From NCBI RefSeq assembly GCF_025449215.1, contig NZ_CP104900.1, positions 4,030,001 through 4,094,000 of the forward strand: DNA of 64,000 nt. The letters run 5' to 3'. Shown here in pieces: positions 29,886 to 38,220 of this stretch. Below the pieces are notes generated by a model that saw only the letters and a list, made by a program, of their open reading frames with translations, did no database searches and was not told where the DNA came from. Each line of letters begins with the position of its first letter. Position 1 is the stretch's first letter. Made by a program: the position numbers and the translations under genes. This DNA is from Shewanella seohaensis (GTDB lineage: Bacteria; Pseudomonadota; Gammaproteobacteria; Enterobacterales; Shewanellaceae).

Positions 29886-30710
29886 TTATTCGAGCCCAGC
29901 TTCGAAGGTCAAAAAGATTTCGCTAACTGTTTTATCGGCAAGAGATTTATCAGGACTTGGACGTTCGATTGAAGCATGCAGCAGATAACGACCAGCAGCT
30001 GGCAGCGTCATCGCCACTTTACCTTCTTTATCCGAAGTTAAACTGATTTCTTCCGGCTTGTTACGGTACAGGCTGCCATCCTTCATGATCGCCACACTCA
30101 CGCCTTCGACGGGCTTACCATCGTAAACAAACTGCAGTGTTGCGGGTTCATTTTCAACGATATCAGCGGGATGGGTAATAGGCACCAATTCCAAGTATTC
30201 ACCTTTCGGCGCCAGTACCTTATCGGTTGGTTTGTTACGGGTCACATAGGTTTCGACCCGCGCCACATTTAATGAACCTTTTAGTTCATAGGCATCCTTT
30301 GGCATCACGGCCGCTGTCGCTTTTTTATCGAGTCGACTGCGAACCATGCCTTCTTTACCTTTGATTTTGTAAACAGAAAAGTATCTTGGCGTGACTTCCT
30401 TTTCAAACTTATAGGTACCGTCTTGCAGTAATTGCACGTCGAAAACCGATTTACGACCACCTGTGTAACTTGAACTTGGGGAGCTTGGCTTACCATCGGG
30501 TAAGTACACTCGCACATCGCTGGCGGTGACCGGTTTATCAAACATAAACACTTGGTTACTGGCGGATACATCCGAGGTGATCCATACCGCCTCTTGGCTT
30601 TCGGCCGAGACGTTATAGTGGCTGGGTAAAATCCAGCGGTCATGGCTGCTCGCCAATGGGCTGATGCAGAGCGCGCTAACTAAGGCAAGTAAACGTAGTT
30701 TCATCTTCAT
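29886..30710 (-). CDS. DUF4198 periplasmic protein
   Basis: A 274-residue exported protein of the DUF4198 family (NikM-like, Ig-fold). The signal peptide is residues 1-22, ending ASSHDRW. HDRWILPSHYNVS is the usual N-terminal signature of these proteins, with an early histidine. Beta-sandwich-like repeats follow, including a carboxypeptidase-regulatory-like block (YDGKPVEGVSVAIMKDG and DKEGKVAMTLPAAGRYLLHA). It is the last gene of a three-gene minus-strand operon with DUF2271 and PepSY genes and a Fur-box-like site, so a part in iron or metal uptake is inferred, not shown. Confidence 0.75.
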   Translation of the reverse strand: MKMKLRLLALVSALCISPLASSHDRWILPSHYNVSAESQEAVWITSDVSASNQVFMFDKPVTASDVRVYLPDGKPSSPSSSYTGGRKSVFDVQLLQDGTYKFEKEVTPRYFSVYKIKGKEGMVRSRLDKKATAAVMPKDAYELKGSLNVARVETYVTRNKPTDKVLAPKGEYLELVPITHPADIVENEPATLQFVYDGKPVEGVSVAIMKDGSLYRNKPEEISLTSDKEGKVAMTLPAAGRYLLHASIERPSPDKSLADKTVSEIFLTFEAGLE

Positions 30711-30733
30711 ATCCTTTCAGTAAAGTGCAGGGC

Positions 30734-31249
30734 TTAGCGAGTCATACCGCTTAAGCGAATATCAATCACGCCAGTTTCAGTGGTCGCTGGTAGTTGGGCG
30801 GTAAAATCCCCCGCCGTTAAATCAATATTTTGTCTCACGAGGTCACGCCCGCCGTGCTCGCGCACCACTTCGATAAACACTGTGTAGGAGGCAGGAGTCA
30901 GCGGCTTACCCGCGTCATCCGTTAAGTCCCAATCAATTGTGTAATGGCCTGCAGGCTTGGTCGCCGAGGCAATACCGTCGACAAAACTCATGTCTTCACG
31001 CCCCGCCTTTCGCCACCAACGGCGAATGTCCTTGAGCCATTTATGGCCCTCGTCCCATACCCATAGGCTTAAAGTTTTAACGGTTTGACCCTTGGCATCC
31101 TCAACCCACACGGCCACATAGGGACGGTGATACTGGCCTTCGGTAATTTCAGGCAAGGTCAAATCAACGGTCATTTTTGGCGCGGCAAATACCGCTGAAC
31201 TCACAAACAACGCACCGATGGCGCTGGTGCGAATAAGCTGACGCATCAT
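30734..31249 (-). CDS. DUF2271 periplasmic protein
   Basis: A 171-residue exported protein with a signal peptide (MMRQLIRTSAIGALFVSSAVFA, up to about residue 22). It matches DUF2271, with typical blocks PYVAVWVEDAKGQTVKTLSLW, GHKWLKDIRRWWR and GHYTIDWDLTDDAG. The fold is an Ig-like beta sandwich. ATG 31249 follows GGGAG, preferred to upstream starts that would overlap the PepSY gene. Its stop is 24 bases from the DUF4198 start and the PepSY gene ends 13 bases before it, so all three are probably one transcript. Confidence 0.75.
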   Translation of the reverse strand: MMRQLIRTSAIGALFVSSAVFAAPKMTVDLTLPEITEGQYHRPYVAVWVEDAKGQTVKTLSLWVWDEGHKWLKDIRRWWRKAGREDMSFVDGIASATKPAGHYTIDWDLTDDAGKPLTPASYTVFIEVVREHGGRDLVRQNIDLTAGDFTAQLPATTETGVIDIRLSGMTR

Positions 31250-31262
31250 TAATCGGTTCTCC

Positions 31263-31859
31263 CTATGGAACAAAGTAGACATACACAAGTGCACAGCCTG
31301 AGCTGACGAGCACCATATAAAACAAGGATTTTTTAAGTCGTTTAGTTTGAGGCAGCAGCAAATAAGCGCCGGTGAGCGAAAAGAGAATAATCAGCAAGGC
31401 GCAGAGATCTAACACCCAAGCCCAGACTATCCCGGTATTGCGCCCCTTGTGCAGATCGTTAAGCACTGCAACAACGCCATAATCTAAGGTCTCAACATAG
31501 GCTTTGCCGTCGAGCAGATCTAAGGTGACGGTGCGGTACGTGCCTGGGCCTTTATTCACTAGACTTATCTCATCCTCATCGATATCGGCAGTGCCAATAT
31601 CCATATCCCACTGGCTTTTTAACCAATGCCCCGCCGCTAAACGCCACTCAGGCTCCTGCGGCGCTGCGGGTATCAAATAGTTAGGAATATCAAACTGTTC
31701 ACGTCGCGGTTCTTGATCTGCTGATGAAAACCAATTGGGATGGTTTAAGGTGATCCCGGTTACGGCAAAAAACAGCATTAACAGCAGCAGTGCCATAGAG
31801 ACATAAACATGAATAATCCGAGCGAAGGAAAGCGATGATTTACTAACTTTTAATTTCAA
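31263..31859 (-). CDS. PepSY-associated membrane protein
   Basis: A 198-residue inner-membrane protein of the PepSY_TM kind. The first helix (about 14-38, YVSMALLLLMLFFAVTGITLNHP) carries the typical H-x-x-Y and GxxLNH signature; a periplasmic PepSY-like domain (about 60-135) and a helix pair (about 150-195) follow. Such proteins are common in siderophore and haem gene clusters, sometimes as reductases. It is the first gene of the operon, about 95 bases downstream of the Fur-box-like site. Confidence 0.75.
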   Translation of the reverse strand: MKLKVSKSSLSFARIIHVYVSMALLLLMLFFAVTGITLNHPNWFSSADQEPRREQFDIPNYLIPAAPQEPEWRLAAGHWLKSQWDMDIGTADIDEDEISLVNKGPGTYRTVTLDLLDGKAYVETLDYGVVAVLNDLHKGRNTGIVWAWVLDLCALLIILFSLTGAYLLLPQTKRLKKSLFYMVLVSSGCALVYVYFVP

Positions 31860-32239
31860 TGACTGACTCTCAAGAAGGGATATTAGGCGAGCGCCTAAAT
31901 CGCCACCAACCGTTAGCTAATAGCCTGTATTAACGAAAGTTAATTGGATAGAGAGTAAATGATATTTATTATCAACAAAACCTAGGTTTACATTCTTTAC
32001 ATCAGGAGTACGGTATAACGGCAAAGTTGATAGGAAATATCGCAAACTCGCAGAGCGAGAAATGAGGCGGAGAAAACAGAAATAATTGTAAAACCAATAC
32101 AAATTCAATTAGATAAAACTTAACCTTTTACCCTCTAATCTCAGTAAAAATTTACTTATTCACCCTCTCGTTTACAGAATCGCAATCGGCTACAATCCGC
32201 CGCCGGCGACTTGCTGGTACTTCCAAAGGAAATATCATC
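31860..32239. other. Divergent gap between the PepSY operon and the lipoprotein gene
   Basis: No gene is seen in about 380 AT-rich bases. It contains a Fur-box-like site (31955-31973) for the minus-strand operon. The plus-strand lipoprotein gene has a -10-like TACAAT about 38 bases before its start. Confidence 0.4.
31955..31973 (-). promoter_or_regulatory. Fur-box-like operator
   Basis: On the minus strand GATAATAAATATCATTTAC matches the 19-base Fur consensus GATAATGATAATCATTATC at 14 positions. It overlaps a TTGATA hexamer that could be the -35 of the PepSY operon promoter, so binding would block transcription when iron is plentiful. Confidence 0.6.
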
Positions 32240-32905
32240 TTGAGTACAACTCTGCTCAAAAAAATGCGTTGCCTACATATTATCTGGCTCGCACTAATGC
32301 TTAATGCCTGTGTTGCTCCACTGCTATTGATGTCCCCCCAAGGCCAACTGATGTGGGCACTGCTGAAACCCCTTGTCGGATTAAATCCAAATGACGTGGG
32401 GCTATTCGAACAGCCGCTGATTAAAGATCGAATGAAGGCTCTGCTCGGAGAAAACTACGAGACCACAGTATCGCTGCTGAAAACCGCCGATAAAATCCAG
32501 CAGGAAGGCCCACTGTTTTATATGGTATCGACCTATACGCCAGTGCCGGAAATGGCCGAAAAAGCAGGCTTTGTGTGGAACTCAGAAACCAACCAAATGG
32601 CGGTGATGTTACTTACGGGTGGCTCGCCAAAAATTATCTCTGAGCAATTTACCGATCAGGCTGAGAAACTGATACCTAGCTGGCCTAAAGAACTGGCTGA
32701 CTACACAGATCCGCAAAAACTACAGCAAAAGGCGATAGATGCTGGCACGGAAAAGCTGCAAGAACAAATCCCAGCGGCTGCGCCCCTAAAAGCGGTTGCC
32801 ACAGGCGATGTAAAAGCGACACAGGAAGCGGTGCTTGAAAAGGCAGTGAGCGAAATCACTCCCCCGCAGCGGTTAAAGAAGTTAAACCCGTACAATAATA
32901 ACTAA
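32240..32905 (+). CDS. Unknown lipoprotein
   Basis: A 221-residue protein of unknown function. The start is a TTG preceded by AAGGA (9-base spacer); the next ATG (MRCLH) has no ribosome site. A signal peptide runs to LNAC, a plausible lipobox with cysteine at about 24. The middle holds a hydrophobic stretch PLLLMSPQGQLMWALLKPLVG, and the C-terminus is rich in Ala/Lys/Glu. It stands alone: divergent from the PepSY operon, followed by its own terminator and the tRNA array on the other strand. Confidence 0.65.
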   Translation: MSTTLLKKMRCLHIIWLALMLNACVAPLLLMSPQGQLMWALLKPLVGLNPNDVGLFEQPLIKDRMKALLGENYETTVSLLKTADKIQQEGPLFYMVSTYTPVPEMAEKAGFVWNSETNQMAVMLLTGGSPKIISEQFTDQAEKLIPSWPKELADYTDPQKLQQKAIDAGTEKLQEQIPAAAPLKAVATGDVKATQEAVLEKAVSEITPPQRLKKLNPYNNN

Positions 32906-32940
32906 TCGTTTTAGTCGCATTTCACTTTTGTCGCTGTCAG

Positions 32941-32973
32941 CCACAGTGTTTATTAAACACTGTGGCTTTTTTA
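32941..32973 (+). terminator. Terminator of the unknown lipoprotein gene
   Basis: An 11-bp perfect stem (CCACAGTGTTT / AAACACTGTGG) with a 3-base loop, then a T-run. Confidence 0.85.
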
Positions 32974-33146
32974 TCTCGATGACGCCCCCATTCCAACCCC
33001 AAAGTACATCTTAGTCATTCGCACATAACCAAAACATAAGGCTTGCTCTAGTAAAGCCATAACACGCGAGCAATAGAGCAGAAGATTGAAAGATAACGAA
33101 GTAATGAGGGAGTGACTCGAAAAGCACATCACAAAAGACAGAAAGC

Positions 33147-33174
33147 AAAAAGCCCGTCGTAGGACGGGCTTTTT
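33147..33174 (-). terminator. Terminator of the tRNA array
   Basis: 8-bp stem AGCCCGTC / GACGGGCT with a GTAG loop, followed by a U-run on the minus strand, just past the last tRNA-Gln. Confidence 0.8.
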
Positions 33175-33179
33175 AACTA

Positions 33180-33254
33180 TGGCTGGGGTACCAGGATTCG
33201 AACCTGGGAATGCCGAGATCAAAACCCGGTGCCTTACCGCTTGGCGATACCCCA
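33180..33254 (-). tRNA. tRNA-Gln (UUG), copy 3 of the array
   Basis: 75 bases with encoded CCA. Anticodon loop TTTTGAT gives UUG. Identical by eye to the two other Gln copies in the array. It is the last gene in the transcript. Confidence 0.95.
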
Positions 33255-33290
33255 ATTAACTTGTCATAAACCTAGAAGCTTGCACTTTGA

Positions 33291-33375
<85 letters not shown>

Positions 33376-33458
33376 ATCAAAATGTACCAGATTGGCAAAC
33401 AAAGGCGTCTCTGGATTTTTACCAGATAAATCAAATTGATTTAACGTGGATTTAAATA

Positions 33459-33535
33459 TGGTAGCTATGGCGGGACTTGAACCTGCGACCCCAGCATTAT
33501 GAGTGCTGTGCTCTAACCAGCTGAGCTACATAGCC
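33459..33535 (-). tRNA. tRNA-Met (CAU), elongator, copy 2
   Basis: 77 bases with encoded CCA and anticodon CAU. The 5' G paired in the acceptor stem marks an elongator rather than an initiator. It appears identical to the first Met copy. Confidence 0.94.
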
Positions 33536-33555
33536 ACATTTATCTTATTGATAAA

Positions 33556-33630
33556 TGGCTGGGGTACCAGGATTCGAACCTGGGAATGCCGAGATCAAAA
33601 CCCGGTGCCTTACCGCTTGGCGATACCCCA
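33556..33630 (-). tRNA. tRNA-Gln (UUG), copy 2
   Basis: 75 bases with encoded CCA; same sequence and anticodon as the other Gln genes. It lies 20 bases upstream of the second tRNA-Met. Confidence 0.95.
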
Positions 33631-33655
33631 AAAACATTGTAAGCGAGAAAGAAGA

Positions 33656-33730
33656 TGGCTGGGGTACCAGGATTCGAACCTGGGAATGCCGAGATCAAAA
33701 CCCGGTGCCTTACCGCTTGGCGATACCCCA
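33656..33730 (-). tRNA. tRNA-Gln (UUG), copy 1
   Basis: 75 bases with encoded CCA; same sequence as the other Gln genes. The 25-base spacer to the next Gln copy suggests direct tandem duplication. Confidence 0.95.
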
Positions 33731-33777
33731 TCACTAACTTGTTTCATACATCCGCTAATGCCGATGTTTAAAAATAA

Positions 33778-33862
<85 letters not shown>

Positions 33863-33916
33863 ACTGCTTCAAGTTGACATCCTGAATTGATGCTAGCAAA
33901 CGCTAGGATAACGAAA

Positions 33917-33993
33917 TGGTAGCTATGGCGGGACTTGAACCTGCGACCCCAGCATTATGAGTGCTGTGCTCTAACCAGCTGAGCTACATAGCC
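33917..33993 (-). tRNA. metT: tRNA-Met (CAU), elongator, copy 1
   Basis: 77 bases with encoded CCA and anticodon CAU. It is the first tRNA of the array, immediately downstream of a strong promoter. Confidence 0.94.
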
Positions 33994-34032
33994 ATCAATA
34001 TTTCGCGCCCCTCGTAGCGAGGAACGGGGCGT

Positions 34033-34061
34033 ATTATGCTTATTCGAGGTATCGAGGTCAA
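34033..34061 (-). promoter_or_regulatory. tRNA array promoter with stringent discriminator
   Basis: Minus strand: -35 TTGACC, 17-base spacer, -10 CATAAT, followed by ACGCCCCG, a GC-rich discriminator typical of stable RNA promoters under ppGpp control. It lies about 40 bases before the first tRNA. Confidence 0.75.
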
Positions 34062-34197
34062 CAGCTTTTTTCGCTATTTTCCTTGAGACAAACCGTTCGG
34101 CTATTACTTCACCAAACTGAGCAACAGATGCGCTAAATCGACCTCTGTTGCTCGTATTTTGCCTTACTTTCTAAAGCTTAGCCCTTTATCAAACTCG

Positions 34198-35289
34198 TTA
34201 TACGTTAAACAGGAAGTGCATTACATCGCCGTCTTGAACAATGTATGTCTTGCCTTCTACACGTAACTTGCCCGCTTCTTTGGCTCCCGCTTCACCTTTA
34301 TAGGTAATAAAGTCGTCAAATGCCATCACTTGAGCACGAATAAAGCCACGTTCGAAGTCGGTGTGAATTACGCCCGCCGCTTGTGGTGCAGTCGCGCCCA
34401 CAGAAACGGTCCAAGCGCGCACTTCTTTTACACCTGCGGTGAAGTAAGTTTGCAGGTTCAGCAATTGGTATCCAGCGCGGATCACGCGGTCTAACCCAGG
34501 TTCTTCTAAACCGAGGTCAGCCATAAACTCATCACGCTCTTCGGCCTCCATTTCAGCCAGTTCTGACTCAATGGCGGCGCACACTGACACAACAATGGCG
34601 TTTTCTTTTTCAGCAATGGCACGCACTGCATCTAAGTGTGGGTTATTTTCGAAACCATCTTCGGCCACGTTAGCGATGTACATGGTTGGCTTTAAGGTTA
34701 AGAAGTTTAAGTAAGCAACCGCTTCTAATTCTTCCTTAGACAGCTCCATAGAACGCAACATATGGCCTTCATCGAGGATTGGACGCATCTTCTCGAGAAC
34801 ATCCACTTCAAACTTAGCGTCTTTGTCGCCGCCCTTAGCGCGTTTTTGTTGACGGATCACCGCACGCTCTAAGCTGTCTAAGTCGGCTAATGCCAATTCA
34901 GTGTTGATGACTTCGATATCGCGTGCAGGATCAACACGGTTGGACACGTGGACAATATTGTCATCTTCAAAGCAACGTACCACGTGACCGATAGCATCGG
35001 TTTCGCGGATGTTGGCAAGGAACTTGTTACCTAAGCCTTCACCTTTCGACGCGCCCGCTACTAGACCAGCAATATCCACGAATTCCATCGTGGTTGGCAG
35101 TACACGTTGCGGATTAACAATCGCCGCCAGCGCGTCTAAGCGTGGATCCGGCACAGGTACTACGCCAGTGTTTGGCTCTATGGTACAAAACGGGAAGTTT
35201 GCCGCTTCGATGCCAGCCTTAGTTAACGCATTAAAAAGCGTTGATTTACCTACGTTAGGAAGACCAACAATGCCGCATTTAAAACCCAT
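34198..35289 (-). CDS. ychF: Redox-regulated ATPase YchF
   Basis: A 363-residue Obg-family P-loop protein (E. coli 363) that hydrolyses ATP rather than GTP and associates with ribosomes. P-loop [11 protein letters not shown] at about 8-18, switch region with [20 protein letters not shown], a coiled-coil insertion (about 130-210) and a C-terminal TGS domain ending in [10 protein letters not shown]. The frame is intact. It sits downstream of pth, as in many gammaproteobacteria. Confidence 0.96.
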   Translation of the reverse strand: MGFKCGIVGLPNVGKSTLFNALTKAGIEAANFPFCTIEPNTGVVPVPDPRLDALAAIVNPQRVLPTTMEFVDIAGLVAGASKGEGLGNKFLANIRETDAIGHVVRCFEDDNIVHVSNRVDPARDIEVINTELALADLDSLERAVIRQQKRAKGGDKDAKFEVDVLEKMRPILDEGHMLRSMELSKEELEAVAYLNFLTLKPTMYIANVAEDGFENNPHLDAVRAIAEKENAIVVSVCAAIESELAEMEAEERDEFMADLGLEEPGLDRVIRAGYQLLNLQTYFTAGVKEVRAWTVSVGATAPQAAGVIHTDFERGFIRAQVMAFDDFITYKGEAGAKEAGKLRVEGKTYIVQDGDVMHFLFNV

Positions 35290-35417
35290 ATTCTTACCTT
35301 TCTCTCGATGATAGGCTGGCGAGTCACACTCACTAGCAAGTTTATAGTCACCCTGCCCTTAGGCAGTACATTGATTAATTCGATTGTCCTAGTGTTCGCA
35401 GGCCGCGAGCACTGGGC

Positions 35418-36005
35418 TTACTCCGCTTTAAAGGAGTGTAAACGAGTCATGGCTTTCACCATGTCTTCTTTAAATAGCACTTCAGTGGAACGTACAGCTT
35501 CATCTACGGCGGCGTTGATCAGCTCTTGTTCTTTAGCTGGCGCCTTACCCAGTACGTAACCACTTACTTTATTCTTATCGCCGGGATGGCCAATCCCAAT
35601 CCGTAAACGGTAGAAGTTTTTATCATTAGCCAGTTTAGCAATAATGTCTTTTAAACCGTTATGGCCACCATGACCGCCACCGAGTTTAAATTTAGCCACA
35701 CCGGGCGGCATATCCAACTCATCGTGGGCCACTAGAATTTCTTCAGGCGTAATTCGGAAGAAATTCGCTAAGGCCCCCACGGCTTTGCCGCTTAAGTTCA
35801 TATAAGTCGTTGGGATCAGCAAACGCACATCTTTGCCATGCAACACGGCTCTGGCGGTGAGGCCAAAATATTTGCTATCCGGCACTAAGCTGACGCCACA
35901 GATGCGGGCCAATTCTTCCACATACCAAGCGCCCGCATTATGGCGAGTCTGCGCATATTCAGCGCCCGGATTGGCAAGACCTACGATTAATTTAATTTCG
36001 CTCAT
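35418..36005 (-). CDS. pth: Peptidyl-tRNA hydrolase
   Basis: A 195-residue enzyme that frees tRNA from peptidyl-tRNA dropped by ribosomes; essential in E. coli. Catalytic histidine in [16 protein letters not shown], and the conserved N in [10 protein letters not shown] and D in [12 protein letters not shown] are present. The start [14 protein letters not shown] follows GAGTG; an upstream in-frame ATG would add six residues. It is followed by ychF on the same strand. Confidence 0.96.
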
Positions 36006-36172
36006 GACACTCACTAATGGCACTCAATACTGTGTTAATTGGTCGATGGCAAAGCGCACATGGACGACCATCTTGAGTTAATAATGCCGCTTATGCTCGT
36101 TAAAAACGCGGCATTTTAGCACTCAATGCGTAAGTCAACAAATGCCGAGTGAGTCAGCACTAATGATGTGGC

Positions 36173-37399
36173 CTAATTGAGGCCCATCGCATACTTCAGC
36201 ACGGTTCGCTTGATGGGGGAGTTAATATTGGCCAGTTTTAACGCGCCGTTACGCAGTAATTTAAGTGGCAGAATGTCATTACTAAAGCCTGCGTAAAACA
36301 CATCCATGGTCGTCATCATCAGTTGATTATCGCGATAACGTTTGGCTTGGTAGGCGTTTAATACCTCGGTGGACCACCAAGGTTTATCCTCGGTTAATGC
36401 AGTCTTGATGACCGTTAGTAAGGCCTCGACATCTTTAAAGCCGAGGTTAACCCCTTGGCCAGCCAACGGGTTAATGGTGTGCGCCGCATCCCCTAAAATC
36501 ACCACATTCGGCTTAAAATAGGCATTCGCGTGGCGGCGTGTAAGGGCAAAACTGCCTTTGGCTTCAACGGTAAAGTCACTGTCTAAGCGAGCGGGAAAAT
36601 GCTGGCGAATTTGGTCGGCAAGCTGCTTATGATTGAGCTGCATTAACTGTTTAATGCGATTGGCATCGTCATACCAGACTAACGACGCATGATTGCCGGG
36701 GAGAGGTAATAACGAACGCGGGCCGTTAGGGGTAAATTGTTGCCAAGTGACATCTTGCTGACCTTGGGCGGTTTGGATATTAATCAGCATCGCCGATTGG
36801 GCATAGTCCCACCCCGAAATGCCAATCCCCGCCCATTGACGCACCTGCGAGTTGGCGCCATCGGCCCCGATGAGCAGCTTTGCCTCAAGCTGAATACCGG
36901 ATTGTAAGTGCACGCTTACCCCGTCTGTGAGGCGCGAAAATGTCGCCACACGTTCGGGGCAAAACAATTTAATCGCATCCCATTGCTGCATTTGCTCCCA
37001 CAGGGCAAGTTGCACCAAACGGTTTTCAACAATATGCCCTAAATGGCTCGCGCCAATTTGTGAGCTATGGAATTGAGTAATGCAGCCATCAAGCTCCCAG
37101 GTTTCTAAGCCCAGATAAGGCACATTACGCATGTTAAGCAGACTATCGAGCGCGCCTAACTGCTCGAGCAACTGTTCAGAGGCTACGCTTATCGCCGACA
37201 CGCGCACATCTAATGCCTGCTCGGGGGAATAAGCCTCGGGGGCAAATGATTCAATCACCGCCACCTGTAAGCCTTGCTTCGCCAACCCGATAGCCGTTGC
37301 CGCGCCCACCATACCGCCACCGACAAGGATCACATCAAATCGCTGAGCATCTGTGGTTGCCTGGCTTGGTTGCAGTGTTTGGCTTATCGCTTGGCTCAT
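36173..37399 (-). CDS. ubiF: Ubiquinone biosynthesis FAD-dependent hydroxylase UbiF type
   Basis: A 408-residue flavoprotein monooxygenase of the UbiH/UbiF/VisC family, acting on the ubiquinone ring at the membrane. FAD-binding motifs: VILVGGGMVGAATAIGLA near the N-terminus and LGDAAHTINPLAGQGVNLGFKD near residue 300. UbiF is preferred over UbiH or UbiI because E. coli has ubiF next to miaB and the metT tRNA array, as here; this is a positional argument. The start at 37399 follows GAGTGG. Confidence 0.8.
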   Translation of the reverse strand: MSQAISQTLQPSQATTDAQRFDVILVGGGMVGAATAIGLAKQGLQVAVIESFAPEAYSPEQALDVRVSAISVASEQLLEQLGALDSLLNMRNVPYLGLETWELDGCITQFHSSQIGASHLGHIVENRLVQLALWEQMQQWDAIKLFCPERVATFSRLTDGVSVHLQSGIQLEAKLLIGADGANSQVRQWAGIGISGWDYAQSAMLINIQTAQGQQDVTWQQFTPNGPRSLLPLPGNHASLVWYDDANRIKQLMQLNHKQLADQIRQHFPARLDSDFTVEAKGSFALTRRHANAYFKPNVVILGDAAHTINPLAGQGVNLGFKDVEALLTVIKTALTEDKPWWSTEVLNAYQAKRYRDNQLMMTTMDVFYAGFSNDILPLKLLRNGALKLANINSPIKRTVLKYAMGLN

Positions 37400-37747
37400 C
37401 TTAGTTACCACTCTTTAGAATTCTTTCCATTTATCTGACGCACTTTACTCTTACCTAAACTCGAACTTGAGACTCAAGCTTAAAGCGCATCACTCTGATC
37501 GCGGGTATTGTATCAAAAGCATGTCAATTTCAGCTCAAAGGTGAGCAAATGTTGCTAGGGGCGCATTTGCTCACAGTTGCTTACAAAGGCAAGTTTTCAG
37601 CCTTGGCAAAGCCACTACACTCTAAGGCAACCCCGCGGGGATCTCAGGCGGTCTGCGGGATAAGCCGATTAGCTTCTCACTTAGCGAGCCCTAGCCGTTC
37701 GGGACGAGTTACCAGTGAATCCACTTAATAGAGTTAGTGAGGATGTC
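37400..37747. other. Divergent gap between ubiF and the small secreted protein
   Basis: No gene is seen in about 350 bases. It contains an 11-bp perfect inverted repeat (37541-37574) and further GC-rich dyads such as CCCCGCGGGG near 37630. It should carry promoters for both directions, but no clear hexamers were found. Confidence 0.35.
37541..37574. repeat. 11-bp inverted repeat with 12-base loop
   Basis: GTGAGCAAATG, 12 bases, CATTTGCTCAC: a perfect dyad in the ubiF gap with no T-run on either side, so it is not a typical terminator. It could be an operator or the remnant of a small repeat element. Confidence 0.5.
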
Positions 37748-38081
37748 ATGAAAACACTCATCCATTTACAGATAGCCAGTAGTCTACTGATTTGCAGCGC
37801 GATCCCATTTAGTCATGCCTTGGCGGCAACACCCGTGATGGAAACCATCACAGTCAGTTACCGCGATCCCGTCGATTATGCCCTATATCTACATACCACG
37901 GAAATGTTGAGCGTATTTCGACTCGAAATCCAGTGAAGACATTAGCATTCAAGCCCGTAATAGCTTGTTAGAAATGGCAAATGCCGCCCAATTTAGCCAA
38001 CCATCGCTCGCGCAAAATCAACCAACTGAGATAAACTTAGCTTCTTTGTGGGTATCACAATCTCAGGGCATTAGCGAGTAA
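37748..38081 (+). CDS. Small exported protein of unknown function (one frame break)
   Basis: About 110 residues if repaired. The start MKTLIHLQ follows GAGG; a signal peptide ends ALAATPVM (about residues 1-23). The mature part begins METITVSYRDPVDYALYLHTTEML and after the break continues with SIQARNSLLEMANAA and ends in QSQGISE. Small exported proteins with the pattern VxYRxxxDYALY…EI…DI…QAR are common in Shewanella, of unknown function. The frame breaks at CCAGTGAAGA (37930-37939); one extra base (for example the T) gives FRLEIQEDISIQAR. A genuine pseudogene cannot be excluded because this gene is dispensable-looking. Confidence 0.65.
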
Positions 38082-38220
38082 AAATGTGGACAAAGCTGGT
38101 CAGCAGCCATAACTGCGGGTAAAATGTCGCGCTATTTTGACTGGGCGGTCTGTTGGCTTTTTTATGGGGCAACGACGGCTCGGGACTCTTTTTACAGGGC
38201 AGCGTAGGGCAACACAACTG

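Noticed and set aside
35308..35559. Plus-strand open frame between ychF and pth
   Set aside because: It overlaps pth antisense for most of its length and shows no ribosome site or protein features.
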